From the NCBI GenBank assembly GCA_019358985.1, contig JAHHIJ010000010.1, positions 62,001 through 126,000 on the forward strand: a DNA stretch of 64,000 nt, in the 5' to 3' direction. Within the stretch, counting starts at the first letter, position 1, and each line of letters opens with the position of its first letter. Below, piece by piece: positions 17,355-26,506 of this stretch. Both the position numbers and the translations under genes were made by a program. The notes beneath the pieces were generated by a model. The model was given only the letters and a program-made list of their open reading frames with translations, did not search any database and was not told the origin of the DNA. This stretch comes from Tolypothrix brevis GSE-NOS-MK-07-07A. Its GTDB lineage: Bacteria > Cyanobacteriota > Cyanobacteriia > Cyanobacteriales > Nostocaceae.

Positions 17355-18197
17355 TTAGACAGAACCATTCTCAGAGGTATTGCCATTACCTTCATGAGCT
17401 ACAGTGTCACCAACCATCTGATCAAGCGCTCCCTCTGATAGTCCTGAATTAAGAAAGACAATTTTGGCATTGTTACTAGCTCCAAGTCTTTGGTTCGCTT
17501 CTACTTGTTCTTGAGCTACGAGATACTTAAGGATTTCTCTAGTTTCTGGTTTGGAATTTATCGCGTCAGAAAGTATCCGAATTGACTCCTTAGTTGCTTC
17601 CGCTCTCTTAATTGCAGCTTGCTGCTCTCCTTCTGCTGTGGTAATAGCTGCCTGTTTTCTGATTACAGCCGCTTGCTGCTCTGCCATTGACTTCTGTACA
17701 CTCTCAGGGGGTGTAATACTTTGAATATCTACCCGAAGAATCTCAACTCCCCATTCTAAGCTTACCTGATTCAAAACCTGCAACAGCGATTGGTTCATCT
17801 GATTTCTAGAAGAAATCGTTTCCGTTAAAGTTCTATCGGCAATATTGGCACGAAGTTCAACCGTTGCCAGGTTTGCTAGGGATATTTGGATATCATCAAT
17901 TTTGTAAAAGCTTTTCTCCATACTCATGATCTTCCAGTTCACAACGCCATCAACTTCTAGATAAACATTATCTTTGGTGATCACTTTCTGAGGCTTAATG
18001 TCTAAAATCTGCTCTCGTGTAGTATCTTCCATCACAATACTATCTACCAAGGGAACGATAAAGTTTAGACCTGGCTTAAGTTTACGATGATACCGCCCTA
18101 AACGCTCAACTAAGGCTTCATTACCTTCATTAATCAGTTTTGCAGACCCTAACGCATAGCCTATAAGGACTAAGACTATAGCAACAATCGGCTCCAT
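17355..18197 (-). CDS. SPFH/band 7 (stomatin-like) membrane protein
   Basis: This 280-residue protein has an N-terminal hydrophobic anchor (about residues 1-18). The SPFH core follows: NEALVERLGRYHRKLKPGLNFIVPLVD, then TREQILDIKPQKVITKDNV and the ANIADRTLTETISSR region. A helical, Ala/Glu/Gln-rich stretch (EQQAAVIRKQAA to AAIKRAEATKES) is typical of oligomerising slipins/paraslipins. Such proteins form membrane-bound ring assemblies and organise membrane microdomains. No NfeD-like partner gene is adjacent, so its precise role is open. Confidence 0.9.
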   Translation of the reverse strand: MEPIVAIVLVLIGYALGSAKLINEGNEALVERLGRYHRKLKPGLNFIVPLVDSIVMEDTTREQILDIKPQKVITKDNVYLEVDGVVNWKIMSMEKSFYKIDDIQISLANLATVELRANIADRTLTETISSRNQMNQSLLQVLNQVSLEWGVEILRVDIQSITPPESVQKSMAEQQAAVIRKQAAITTAEGEQQAAIKRAEATKESIRILSDAINSKPETREILKYLVAQEQVEANQRLGASNNAKIVFLNSGLSEGALDQMVGDTVAHEGNGNTSENGSV

Positions 18198-18548
18198 ATA
18201 TGCTCCTATTCAGCTTTTGGCAGAATTCAAATTTAATCTAAAGGACATAGTACTAACTTGTCCTACCTTTAAGTCTAGTGTGTTGAATGTGTAATCTTAT
18301 TATCACAACCAGCAGTGTAAGGCAAGACACGATAACCCAAGGCAATGGCTATTAAAGCACTTGAGTGTCACGCTGGCAAGTATTTTTTTGTAAAAGTGGA
18401 TAGGGGATAGTGGGGAAATCTCAGGTTGTGGCTGTTGTTCAGGCATCTCGTGCCTTTTTGATTTGAGCGTTGGGAGAGGAATTTCAAGCAGGCGATCGCA
18501 CTCGTGACAATTGAAACGAGAGCGAGTTTCCACTCTTCGAGTAGGGAC

Positions 18549-18720
18549 TCAGATAAAACGTAGATATTTTGATACGCGATAACCAAGCCAAATCCCCACA
18601 ATGCCACCAATGACGCTAAAGAATATCGAGGTGAACGATAGCAAACTTCCACCCCACAGGGATGTAGCTCCCAATCGTAGAGCCAAGAAACATCCCAATT
18701 CCGATGATGAATTTATTCAT
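18549..18720 (-). pseudogene. Small membrane protein (GlsB/YeaQ-like) with a frameshift
   Basis: Reading from the ATG at 18720 gives MNKFIIGIGMFLGSTIGSYIP, a Gly-rich hydrophobic start, but the frame then runs into an early stop. From about position 18660 another frame continues convincingly: LWGGSLLSFTSIFFSVIGG, then IVGIWLGYRVSKYL, ending at 18549. Joining them needs a single indel in the CCTGTGGGGTGG stretch and gives a protein of about 57 residues with the two Gly-rich membrane helices of small GlsB/transglycosylase-associated or related membrane proteins. Either the gene is broken or there is a sequencing indel in the G run. The family name is tentative. Confidence 0.55.
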
Positions 18721-18736
18721 TCAATAAAAGCCTCAC

Positions 18737-18829
18737 AGGACTTACGCAAAATTAACCAATTGTAGGGGCAAAACCTTGAATTGCCCCTACGTCAATTCAA
18801 GGTTTTGGCGAGATGAGTGCGTAAGTCCT
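18737..18829. mobile_element. 93-bp MITE, copy B
   Basis: The ends AGGACTTACGCA and TGCGTAAGTCCT are perfect inverted repeats (extendable by AC/GT outside). The centre is itself palindromic (CCTTGAATTG and CAATTCAAGG), so the whole can fold into a long hairpin. It has the same length as copies C and D, within one base of copy E. Confidence 0.75.
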
Positions 18830-18841
18830 GTTTATTTAGTT

Positions 18842-19024
18842 TTACTCTTGTTGTTCTTGTTGTCTGCGTATTACATCTGGCAGTTGTTCTGGAGAATCTA
18901 ACTTTACTCCATTTGCTTCAACTCGGTTTGCTAGAGCGTTGATCGCGTTTTGGTCATCTCGGTGTGCTAAAACATAAGTCCGCAACTCCTTTGTGGTCAT
19001 TCCTTCATAGTTCGGGCTGATCAT
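18842..19024 (-). CDS. DUF6887-type small protein
   Basis: This 60-residue, highly charged protein begins MISPNYEGMTTKELRTYVLAHRDD in outline and ends in a Gln/Glu-rich tail. I recognise it as the small cyanobacterial family usually found directly downstream of a DUF6888-type partner, as here, with a 20-nt overlap. The Lys/Arg/Glu pattern suggests an all-helical fold. The function is unknown. The overlapping two-gene arrangement recalls toxin-antitoxin pairs, but that is only inference from architecture. Confidence 0.8.
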   Translation of the reverse strand: MISPNYEGMTTKELRTYVLAHRDDQNAINALANRVEANGVKLDSPEQLPDVIRRQQEQQE

Positions 19025-19193
19025 AACTGAGTTCTCCTTGCTTATTTATGACAATTACTGACTCTTCACCCGCGATGATTACTATTCTCGCGTTTCTAGA
19101 ATCAAGCGTTACAAGATAGACAGGTAAATACATTTTCGTTAGCCAGTAGCAGGCTATATACACCGCTCTTAGCTGCTGTGGTGTTGGCTCCAT
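19005..19193 (-). CDS. DUF6888-type small protein
   Basis: This 62-residue protein begins MEPTPQQLRAVYIACYWLT and ends with NKQGELSYDQPEL. It matches the family that pairs with DUF6887 in cyanobacterial genomes. The middle part (RNARIVIIAGEESVIVINKQGEL) looks like a small beta-hairpin unit. It overlaps its partner by 20 nt, so the two are translated together. No experimental role is known to me. Confidence 0.8.
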   Translation of the reverse strand: MEPTPQQLRAVYIACYWLTKMYLPVYLVTLDSRNARIVIIAGEESVIVINKQGELSYDQPEL

Positions 19194-19555
19194 ATCCTCT
19201 TTTATAGCTGTTTTATTTTACCCTAGACAAATATCACAACGAAGGATATAAATCAAAAGCGATCGCCCGACTACCAATCAGATTGCTGGTGGAGACGGCA
19301 TTCTGGATAAGGATGGTTTCCATTAATTCAACTTCCGAAGAAGTTTAAAGGGCTAGCTTCTAAAAGCTTTACCCAGAGGTAATCCTACAGCAGATTTTCG
19401 GGGCTTGTCAAATTTATCCAAAATAAATGCCCTAAATTGAGGATTACCTCTGATAGAAAAAGTCTGAAACCCTTAATTGATCGGCTTGCCGGGGCTGCCA
19501 ACGAAAGAATAAGGGTTTGGGGCTTTGGACTTCAGCCCCGAAACAAGTAAGTAGT
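19194..19555. other. Intergenic region with a distant inverted repeat
   Basis: No gene is seen. AGAGGTAATCCT (19375-19386) and AGGATTACCTCT (19440-19451) are perfect inverted repeats 53 bp apart, which may be the ends of a small element. A CAGCAGATTTT motif, as in other repeats of the window, follows the left arm. Confidence 0.45.
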
Positions 19556-21202
19556 TTACTTAATTACAAACTTCAGCCACGGTTTAATATTTGCCGGCAA
19601 CTCAGAAACTAGACGCAACGGCAGTTGTGGTGTAGAAAGAGATTGGGCGTAAGCTGGTGTAAGAAAGGGTTGATAAATTTTCGCTTCTGGTGTAAGCTGT
19701 TCAATAAAAGCTAAACTGACACCACGAGTTAGTTGACGTAAAGGTTCTGTTTCTACACCACGCCGTTCTTTAACGATCGCAGTAGCTGCTGTTCCTACAT
19801 ACGCTGGATCGGTAATACTCAAGTGAGTACCACCTATAGCAGTTAAGAGATATTTGGTTCCTCGCAGTTGAGTAAAAGGTTGGATTTGATGGTTTAGCGC
19901 TGGGGTTAGGGAGTCTTCAGTGCCGGTTAAAATTAAAACGGGCTTAGTAATTTTACTTAAACCGTTTTTGCCAAATAGTTTACCCACTAGAGGATTAAGA
20001 GCGATCGCACTTTTTACCCTTTCATCTTTTAATTGTCTAATCTTATCTCCCAAAGGTGCCGCTGTACATTGCAACCAATCTCCCGGTGATTCACCAAAGC
20101 TAAGAGAATTTTGACAATATTGTCGTAAATCCTTTAAGTCTAATTCTCCCCCAACCAAAGCCAAAGCCGTATGACCTCCCAAAGAATGACCTATAATAGT
20201 CACTTTCTCGGTATTTAGCTTTCCTTGAAGTTGTCCTGGTTGAGAATTTAGTTTTGCCAGTTCATTCAATAAAAATGTCACATCTTTGGGACGGTCAATA
20301 AATTCTGATGGTGGCATCAAATCTGCTAAATTACCAGATGCGGAAGCGTTATTAACAGATGTCAGGTTACTACCAGGATGTTCAATTGCCGCAACCGTGA
20401 CACCGTGAGATGCTAAATGAAGCGCTAAATATTCCGCAAATTTGCGATTTGCCCCAAAACCGTGGGAAATTACTACTAAGGGTGTTTGCGCTTCAACCCG
20501 ACTTGAATATATATCTACAGGAATAATTCTATTTCGTTGTCTGTCGGTAAACGTTAAAGTTTGTACTTGAACTGTTTCTTTGCCTCTTGCCCCAGGGTCG
20601 AAAGTTGCCCGAAACGGGATATTATTGTCAACAGCTAATTCTCGTGCTAGTAAGACACCCAAAGCTTGACTTTGCAAACGATTGGCGCTAAATTGAACCG
20701 CTAAACCGATCGCTTGAGTTGCATCTACGGTAACATCGGATTGTGGGTAAGCCCGTAAAAAACCAAGTGCGCTTAAACCGTTGAATTGTCGTAGTGCGAT
20801 GTTAAGTGTTCCTTGTAAGCTTTCCACTGTACTACCCGGAATTGCTACTCCCAAAGATGCAATTAATTGTTTACCTTCTGGGGTTCGCACTAAATCAGCG
20901 ATAAACTTGTCTGCTACAGTCGGATCTACTTGCAAACGCCTTGTCAGGAATTTTTGCACTTCTGGTGACAGTACAGAAGACAAAATTTCCAGCTTTTCTG
21001 GTAGTTTACCAGTTTTGGCGTATTTTTCTAAATCAGCGATCGCTACTGATTGCTCAAATGGACCTAAGCGGATAATAACCCTTTGAGCGGCTAAAGTAGA
21101 AGGCATCCCCACACCCAAACCGAAAGCTAGGGACAAACTACACAATAATTTTTGTGCGATCGCAATTTTACGCCGATTTTTTCCCTTAAGCTGAAATTGC
21201 AT
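19556..21202 (-). CDS. DUF1400 + alpha/beta-hydrolase (lipase/PAF-acetylhydrolase-like), exported
   Basis: The 548-residue protein starts with a signal peptide (about residues 15-40, ending TLAAQ). The cyanobacterial DUF1400 domain follows (about 40-165, VIIRLGPFEQSVAIADLEKYA onward). An alpha/beta-hydrolase domain comes next, with VVISHGFG (oxyanion region, about 244-250), the nucleophile elbow GHSLGG with Ser340, LTGTEDSLTP (acid residue) and GGTHLSI (His). These suggest an extracytoplasmic esterase or lipase; the natural substrate is unknown. It is monocistronic, with MITE copy C upstream. Confidence 0.88.
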   Translation of the reverse strand: MQFQLKGKNRRKIAIAQKLLCSLSLAFGLGVGMPSTLAAQRVIIRLGPFEQSVAIADLEKYAKTGKLPEKLEILSSVLSPEVQKFLTRRLQVDPTVADKFIADLVRTPEGKQLIASLGVAIPGSTVESLQGTLNIALRQFNGLSALGFLRAYPQSDVTVDATQAIGLAVQFSANRLQSQALGVLLARELAVDNNIPFRATFDPGARGKETVQVQTLTFTDRQRNRIIPVDIYSSRVEAQTPLVVISHGFGANRKFAEYLALHLASHGVTVAAIEHPGSNLTSVNNASASGNLADLMPPSEFIDRPKDVTFLLNELAKLNSQPGQLQGKLNTEKVTIIGHSLGGHTALALVGGELDLKDLRQYCQNSLSFGESPGDWLQCTAAPLGDKIRQLKDERVKSAIALNPLVGKLFGKNGLSKITKPVLILTGTEDSLTPALNHQIQPFTQLRGTKYLLTAIGGTHLSITDPAYVGTAATAIVKERRGVETEPLRQLTRGVSLAFIEQLTPEAKIYQPFLTPAYAQSLSTPQLPLRLVSELPANIKPWLKFVIK

Positions 21203-21681
21203 AGATTTATTTGCCCAAGTTTTGTGAAAGCGTGGATTCTCAGTAGTTCAGGACTTACGCACGGACTACGTATTTCCGTCCCTATCGACGCTTCGGTTGC
21301 AATCTCAAAGTCTTGTTTTCTGGTAACCAGTGCGTAAGTCCTATAGTTGTCAGAACTAATTGCTCCAATTACCGCTATGGAGATGAATGCCAACCTTCTA
21401 CAACTTATAGCAAAAATTTACTTGAGTATTTTTCAGGCGTTGCATCTGTCAAACCCGAAGACAAGAGTCTGTAAGTGCTTATGCCCCAAATTGTCTCATA
21501 CTATAGTACACTGATTCAAATCGAACATGAGTCTTAATTTTTACAATTTCATTTGGCAGGGTCATATTTTTACTCATACAATCGATAAAATAGCGATCGG
21601 TGTATAAAACATCAGCCTCAATATCATAAATTTATTACTTTATTAAAAATTCAGGGTTAAAAAGCTATCGTTAAACTTCAA
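21203..21681. other. Intergenic region with MITE copy C
   Basis: Apart from the 93-bp MITE at 21250-21342 no gene or clear signal is seen. Divergent promoters for the hydrolase (minus) and the hypothetical gene (plus) must lie here. Confidence 0.4.
21250..21342. mobile_element. 93-bp MITE, copy C
   Basis: AGGACTTACGCA (21250) and TGCGTAAGTCCT (to 21342) form the ends. Its interior, read in reverse complement, aligns with copy E at 38923-39014 (shared ACTTTGAGATTGC and GTCGATAGGGACG), so C and E are homologous copies in opposite orientation. Confidence 0.8.
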
Positions 21682-22614
21682 ATGACAGACCGGATAAATG
21701 ATATCGCGTGGCAAGCTCATCTCGGTAGCGTTGCTGCGATTATTCAAGTATTGAACGAAAAATTAGCCAATTCTGGTGTCAGAACCAGAGCCATTTTTGC
21801 TGATGGTGTCTTACAACTTCTTTGTGAGGCGCGTACAGTTGATAAACTTGAACAATCAACTCTAGTCAAGCAAATTCAGCAAATTCTCGAATCAATCGCA
21901 CCACGTAACATTCGTCGAGTTAACATCAACAGTCGAATTGTTCAAGAACAGCAATTGCTATGGCTAGAGGAAATTAGCCACCCTGGAGAAAATAATTTAC
22001 TTTGGTCAGAAGAAATTATATTAGCTCAACCAGGTATTTTACAGCAAGTAATTCAAGATTTCCAAGAGCGTAAAATCGAACTAGCAAAGCCAAATTTACC
22101 CAAATCGCAATATTCTAGTTCTTTAGTAGTTATCAACAAACATAAGCGCAAAACATCCCCCAGTGGACAGATGCTAAATACGGTGGGTTTATGCTTATTT
22201 TTATTTTTCCTTGGTTGGAGTGCTTATGTTTGGTTGGCTGGTAAATCAAATTTGACGCCAGAACAAGTGCTTAAATTTTTATCACCGACGGTAAAATCTT
22301 CACAGCCAGCTTTGACTAACGAAGAACCAGAAATACCACCTATGGTGGCTATACCGAGTGATTCTACCCTAAATGAAGATTTTTTTGCAGCATCTGTGAG
22401 AATTGCCAATCAAGCTTCCACAATGGGGAAAAATGCTCAAACATCAATTCAATGGTTGGATCTAGCTGCTAGGTGGCAAAGAGCTTCTGATTTGATGAGT
22501 AAAGTCCCATCCAATCATAGTCGATATAAAGAAGCTCAAATTCGCACTAAGTTGTATCGAGAATATAGTGAAGCGGCACAGAAAGAGGCAGATAAGAATA
22601 AAAAAAGTCAGTAG
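21682..22614 (+). CDS. Hypothetical single-pass membrane protein
   Basis: This 310-residue protein has a soluble N-terminal domain (about residues 1-155) with a regular alpha/beta pattern, including ILESIAPRNIRRVNINSRIV. One membrane segment lies at about 168-188 (GLCLFLFFLGWSAYVWLAG). The C-terminal part is helical and charged, with AARWQRASDLMSKVP and a Lys-rich end, and may form a short TPR-like unit. I recognise no family. It is preceded by a long intergenic region and is not in an operon. Confidence 0.7.
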   Translation: MTDRINDIAWQAHLGSVAAIIQVLNEKLANSGVRTRAIFADGVLQLLCEARTVDKLEQSTLVKQIQQILESIAPRNIRRVNINSRIVQEQQLLWLEEISHPGENNLLWSEEIILAQPGILQQVIQDFQERKIELAKPNLPKSQYSSSLVVINKHKRKTSPSGQMLNTVGLCLFLFFLGWSAYVWLAGKSNLTPEQVLKFLSPTVKSSQPALTNEEPEIPPMVAIPSDSTLNEDFFAASVRIANQASTMGKNAQTSIQWLDLAARWQRASDLMSKVPSNHSRYKEAQIRTKLYREYSEAAQKEADKNKKSQ

Positions 22615-22962
22615 TCAAGAGTCAGAAGTCAAAAGTCAAAAGTCAAGAGTCTAACTGCTAAATTTTGACAGAACTGGGTGTTTTGCTCCCGTCACGAAAG
22701 TGCGAATTTGCTGCGCGTCGAAGCTGTTCTCAACAACAAAAGACGTAGAGACGTAGCAATGCTACGTCTAATTAAGGGTTTTGGGCAACGCATAGTTCAT
22801 TTATACCAGATGTCTAAAGAACATCTGCTTAAAGGACACATCCATCTAATTGATGTTTTGATGTGGTGGAACCCACAAATAAAGTCTTTATCCACTATAG
22901 CCCCACCATTCCAGTCTGAGTGCGCTTAAATTCTCAACAACACAAAACAACATCACAAATAC
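22615..22962. other. Intergenic repeats
   Basis: No gene is seen. GTCAAGAGTC/GTCAAAAGTC tandem motifs lie at 22615-22652. A GTAGAGACG palindrome lies at 22745-22770, followed by GGGTTTTGGGCAACGCATAGTTCATTT and CAGATGTCTAAAG, the right part of the TAGACATCT-type element also seen at 13.9, 39.2 and 45.6 kb. Confidence 0.5.
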
Positions 22963-23808
22963 TTAACTAATGAATTTCCCCAAAGAAGCAACGATTGGCT
23001 TCCAAAAGATACCAGTCAACACATAAGGAGCATATCGCAATAAAGGTAAACTATATTGCTTTGACTGCCTTATTGGTAGACACTCTAACAAAAAAGGCAC
23101 TATACAAGTAAGTCCGTAAGCAGTTGCTAAGGCTGTATTAAATTTCGGAGATTCACCAGGTATCGGACTGTAATAAATACCCAATAAGATGAAACAAATC
23201 ATTAAAAATTGCTCCCACATGAACCAAGATTGAGGTGATAAAAAATAAACTATCCGAGGAAAGCTTTTATCTATTTTTTGTCGCATTCCTAATAGCACAG
23301 CCCAAGTTGCGGCTCCAACCATACCATCATCTTTTAGCCCATACATTCTTTGAAAGCGTTTAACTGCTCTTTCAGTTTCTCTGCAAAAATATCCATCAGG
23401 TTGTTTTTTAGAAAATCCCTCTTCTCCAAGAATAGTTTGCAGTTCCTTAACTGCATCCTGTGATTCTGAAGACATTTGTTTGTAACTACGGGAAAGCTTT
23501 GGGTAAAAAAGGCAAGCCCAACTTAATGGTCCGACTATCCCATCCACTTGGAGATTATTTTTTTTCTGAAATTCGATTACAGCTACTTCTGTTTCTAAGT
23601 CAAATTTACCACTAATTTTTGCTAGAATTCCCTGAGCTTGCAAACGTGCTTGTAGTTCATCGATTGAGTCCTGTACAGAGTTTGGCGTAAAACCTCGGTA
23701 AAGTATGGGACGTTTATTAAATACACAAATTTGTTTTTCTTCGGGGAAATAAGGCTTGGGTTGTTTCAGCCCTAGTAACAGAGTTAATGATCTAAATGCT
23801 CTATTCAT
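22963..23808 (-). CDS. Peptidoglycan-binding domain protein with C-terminal membrane segments
   Basis: The 281-residue protein has two peptidoglycan-binding type 1 modules: about residues 43-98 (VIEFQKKNNLQVDGIVGPLSW) and about 113-172 (AVKRFQRMYGLKDDGMVGAATW). Three hydrophobic segments follow in the last 100 residues (FLMICFILLGIYYS, TCIVPFLLECLPI and YVLTGIFWKPIVASLG). There is no catalytic domain. The modules normally bind murein, so the N-terminus would need to be periplasmic although no signal peptide is apparent, which leaves topology open. Confidence 0.82.
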   Translation of the reverse strand: MNRAFRSLTLLLGLKQPKPYFPEEKQICVFNKRPILYRGFTPNSVQDSIDELQARLQAQGILAKISGKFDLETEVAVIEFQKKNNLQVDGIVGPLSWACLFYPKLSRSYKQMSSESQDAVKELQTILGEEGFSKKQPDGYFCRETERAVKRFQRMYGLKDDGMVGAATWAVLLGMRQKIDKSFPRIVYFLSPQSWFMWEQFLMICFILLGIYYSPIPGESPKFNTALATAYGLTCIVPFLLECLPIRQSKQYSLPLLRYAPYVLTGIFWKPIVASLGKFIS

Positions 23809-24184
23809 TCAGTTCTCCTTGTAGTAATCTGTGAAAAGAATAATCTGACATCTCTACGAAAGGTCGGACGTTATATCTGCATCCAGCTTGACACCACAAA
23901 TAAAGGACTTATAAATTAGCTTACCGAGTTTTTTTCAGACACATAATTCACAGTGTTCAAAAAATGTTAATAATTTGTGAACAAAACGTTGTTAATTTGA
24001 TAGATAAATTCCAAATTTTTGCGAACAGTTTATAAGCCTTGTCCCTTATTTGTAGAGACTTCCATCAAAAAGTGTCCTTCGATAAATTTGTGATTCATAC
24101 CTGCTATGAGAGCAGCGCGTGAAGATTTTGTTCGTTAAAATGTTGCTAATACCAGATTTATAACGGACTGAGAGGGTGATATTT
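23809..24184. other. Divergent promoter region
   Basis: This stretch separates the peptidoglycan-binding gene (minus) from the STAND gene (plus). One good sigma-70-like match is listed separately at 23888-23915. No small gene is seen. Confidence 0.4.
23888..23915 (+). promoter_or_regulatory. Candidate sigma-70 promoter for the STAND gene
   Basis: A perfect TTGACA (23888-23893) is followed after 16 bp by TATAAA (23910-23915). It would give a leader of about 260 nt before the ATG at 24185. The assignment rests on sequence match only. Confidence 0.35.
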
Positions 24185-26506
24185 ATGTCAGATCAGTCAG
24201 AGGGTTGGAATCTACCTAGAAGTTGGAATTGCAGAGTTTTGAAGGACTGGCAAATAGATCGGCTACTGACTGATTTGGAGGCAAGAACTCGAAAGCGTTA
24301 CAGGCAAAACACCAGGAAAGACTTATTACTTGGGTTATTGTGTGGATATAGAATCAAGAAGATAAGCAAAGATTTACACAAGGATAACGCTGTTGTGAGA
24401 GCGGGTCTTAGTAATATCTACCGAGATATTGAAACTTTGACCGAAGAGCCAAACTATAGCGTCAAATCTAGCAATTTAATCTACGTTTTGGAGAGATATG
24501 GATATCGCAGAGGTTGCGCTGCATATGTTGGGAATAATTACCGTCCCATCCCCAGTAATCTGCCAGCACCTACCTACACACAATTTATTGGTCGTGAGGA
24601 AGAGATGGAAACGCTACTAGAACGTCTTTCTCTGAATCATGCGGCACATATGATTACGGTGCATGGTATTGGTGGTGTGGGAAAAACGGCACTGGTGTTA
24701 GAAGCTGCTCGTTTGTGCTTAAAAGCTAGTTGTGAAAATCTTGCTGACGCACCAAAATTTGAAGCGATTATTTTTACTTCAGCTAAACAACAGGAACTCG
24801 TCCCGAATAGAATCTTTCAGCGACAGCAGGGACAGCGTAACCTGCGCGGTATTTTTCGGGAAATTGCTCACACTTTAGACGACGTAACGATTATTCAGTC
24901 TCCCCCCAATGAGCAATTTGATCGGGTGCGTCGTAGTCTCTCCAGACAGCGATCGCTTTTAATTGTAGACAACATGGAAACTATCGATGATCGAGATGAG
25001 GTCATAGAGTTTCTCTACAATCTGCCTGTTTGTGTCAAAGTCGTAATTACTACTCGCGAACGAATTGCTTTACTGCCGATTAGTTTGCAAAACTTACCTT
25101 TAAATGATGGTTTGCAATTAATACAGCAACAAGCTGAAGAAAAAAGTATAACTCTCAATGAGCAAGATTCTCAAGACCTCTACCATCGCACTGGTGGAAT
25201 TCCCCTCGCGATTGTTTATGCTCTAGGTCAAGTCTCTAGTGGCTATTCTCTCACATCAGTGTTAACACAGCTAGCTTTAGCTACAGGTGATGTGGCTCGT
25301 TTCTGCTTTGATCAATCGGTGCAAGGAATCAAAAAACAGCCACCACATCAGCTGTTAATGTCACTGGCAATTTTTCCTGACTTTCCCTTACAAACTGCTG
25401 TGGCTGAGGTTGCTGGATTAACTGCAAAGCCTGATTGTGTAAATGATGGTTTAGGACGTTTGCAGCACCTGTCTCTGATCACTCAAAATCAAAAAACTGG
25501 GCGATATGAGATGCTTTCTCTCACTCGCGAGTACGCTTTAGCACAACTAGCTGCTGACCCAAATTTTGAGAAAGAAGCACGGCAACGCTGGGTAAAATGG
25601 TATCTCGATTTTGCCCACACTTACGCTGGAGAAGATTGGGAAAAGTTGATATGTTACAACAAGCTAGAGGAAGAACATGGAAATTTGCGTGCGGTACTTT
25701 ATTGGTGTAAAGACCAAGGTTATTATGAACAAGTTAGAGATTTATGGCTTCTGTTAAATCACTATGCAAATCTTTACGCCGATTGGGATGAGCGTCTAGA
25801 TTGGTTGCAATGGCTGATAGAAGAATCAAAACGACGTTGTGAATGGTCATCTTTTGTCAAAATCGTTATCCGCAAAAGTTGGTTGTTGATTCGAGAGTGT
25901 TCAAACCAAAGTTTGAAAGAAGCAGAGGAAATTTTGCAGGAAACGTGGGTTTTGCGCCACCATGCAGACTTGTGCGTTCAAGCTGATTTAGCTGAAAGTA
26001 TGGTCAGGTTGCAAATCAGATATAAAAATTATGAAGATGCGCGTCATTGGCTGACGGTGGAAGAAAGTTTAGTAAATGAAGCTCACTTAGACGATCGCTC
26101 GCATATCCGTTATTTTATCCCCGTTCTCTACCACCGCGCTGAAATCTTCTATAAAGAAGCTAAATATCCCGAAGCTAAAACGCTTTTTCAACAAGCGATG
26201 CAAAGTGCAGAACAAATAAACTGGCATCGGGTAATTAACTCGGCTCAAAATTGGCTGGCTGATATTGCCATTGTAGAAGGCGATCGCGATGAAGCTCAAC
26301 AACTATTAATTCAAGGCTTGGCTGTAGCCGAAAGCCATAAAAATAAACGCCGTCTTGCTCGCTATCAACGCTCTCGCGCTTATTGGGAAAAAAAATGGGG
26401 AAGTCCCGAAGAAGTACACAAATTCGCCATCAAAGCAATAGATGGTTTTGAGCATCTAGGGATGACGCGAGATGCTGAAGAAATGCAATTTTTACTTAAT
26501 TGCTGA
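24185..26506 (+). CDS. STAND NTPase (NB-ARC) with C-terminal TPR-like repeats
   Basis: The 773-residue protein begins with an uncharacterised basic N-terminal domain (about residues 1-115, many Arg/Lys, helix-turn-helix-like). An NB-ARC ATPase follows: FIGREEEMETLLERL, P-loop GIGGVGKT (161-168), Walker B LLIVDNMETI and TTRERIALLP. The GxP element reads RTGGIPLAIVYAL. The C-terminal half is made of helical repeats of TPR type (for example AKYPEAKTLFQQAMQSAEQ). Such proteins are sensors that oligomerise on ligand binding, used in regulation or antiphage defence. No effector nuclease or protease domain is visible, so the N-terminal domain would have to carry the output. I prefer the ATG at 24185 to one three codons upstream. 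Confidence 0.87.
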   Translation: MSDQSEGWNLPRSWNCRVLKDWQIDRLLTDLEARTRKRYRQNTRKDLLLGLLCGYRIKKISKDLHKDNAVVRAGLSNIYRDIETLTEEPNYSVKSSNLIYVLERYGYRRGCAAYVGNNYRPIPSNLPAPTYTQFIGREEEMETLLERLSLNHAAHMITVHGIGGVGKTALVLEAARLCLKASCENLADAPKFEAIIFTSAKQQELVPNRIFQRQQGQRNLRGIFREIAHTLDDVTIIQSPPNEQFDRVRRSLSRQRSLLIVDNMETIDDRDEVIEFLYNLPVCVKVVITTRERIALLPISLQNLPLNDGLQLIQQQAEEKSITLNEQDSQDLYHRTGGIPLAIVYALGQVSSGYSLTSVLTQLALATGDVARFCFDQSVQGIKKQPPHQLLMSLAIFPDFPLQTAVAEVAGLTAKPDCVNDGLGRLQHLSLITQNQKTGRYEMLSLTREYALAQLAADPNFEKEARQRWVKWYLDFAHTYAGEDWEKLICYNKLEEEHGNLRAVLYWCKDQGYYEQVRDLWLLLNHYANLYADWDERLDWLQWLIEESKRRCEWSSFVKIVIRKSWLLIRECSNQSLKEAEEILQETWVLRHHADLCVQADLAESMVRLQIRYKNYEDARHWLTVEESLVNEAHLDDRSHIRYFIPVLYHRAEIFYKEAKYPEAKTLFQQAMQSAEQINWHRVINSAQNWLADIAIVEGDRDEAQQLLIQGLAVAESHKNKRRLARYQRSRAYWEKKWGSPEEVHKFAIKAIDGFEHLGMTRDAEEMQFLLNC

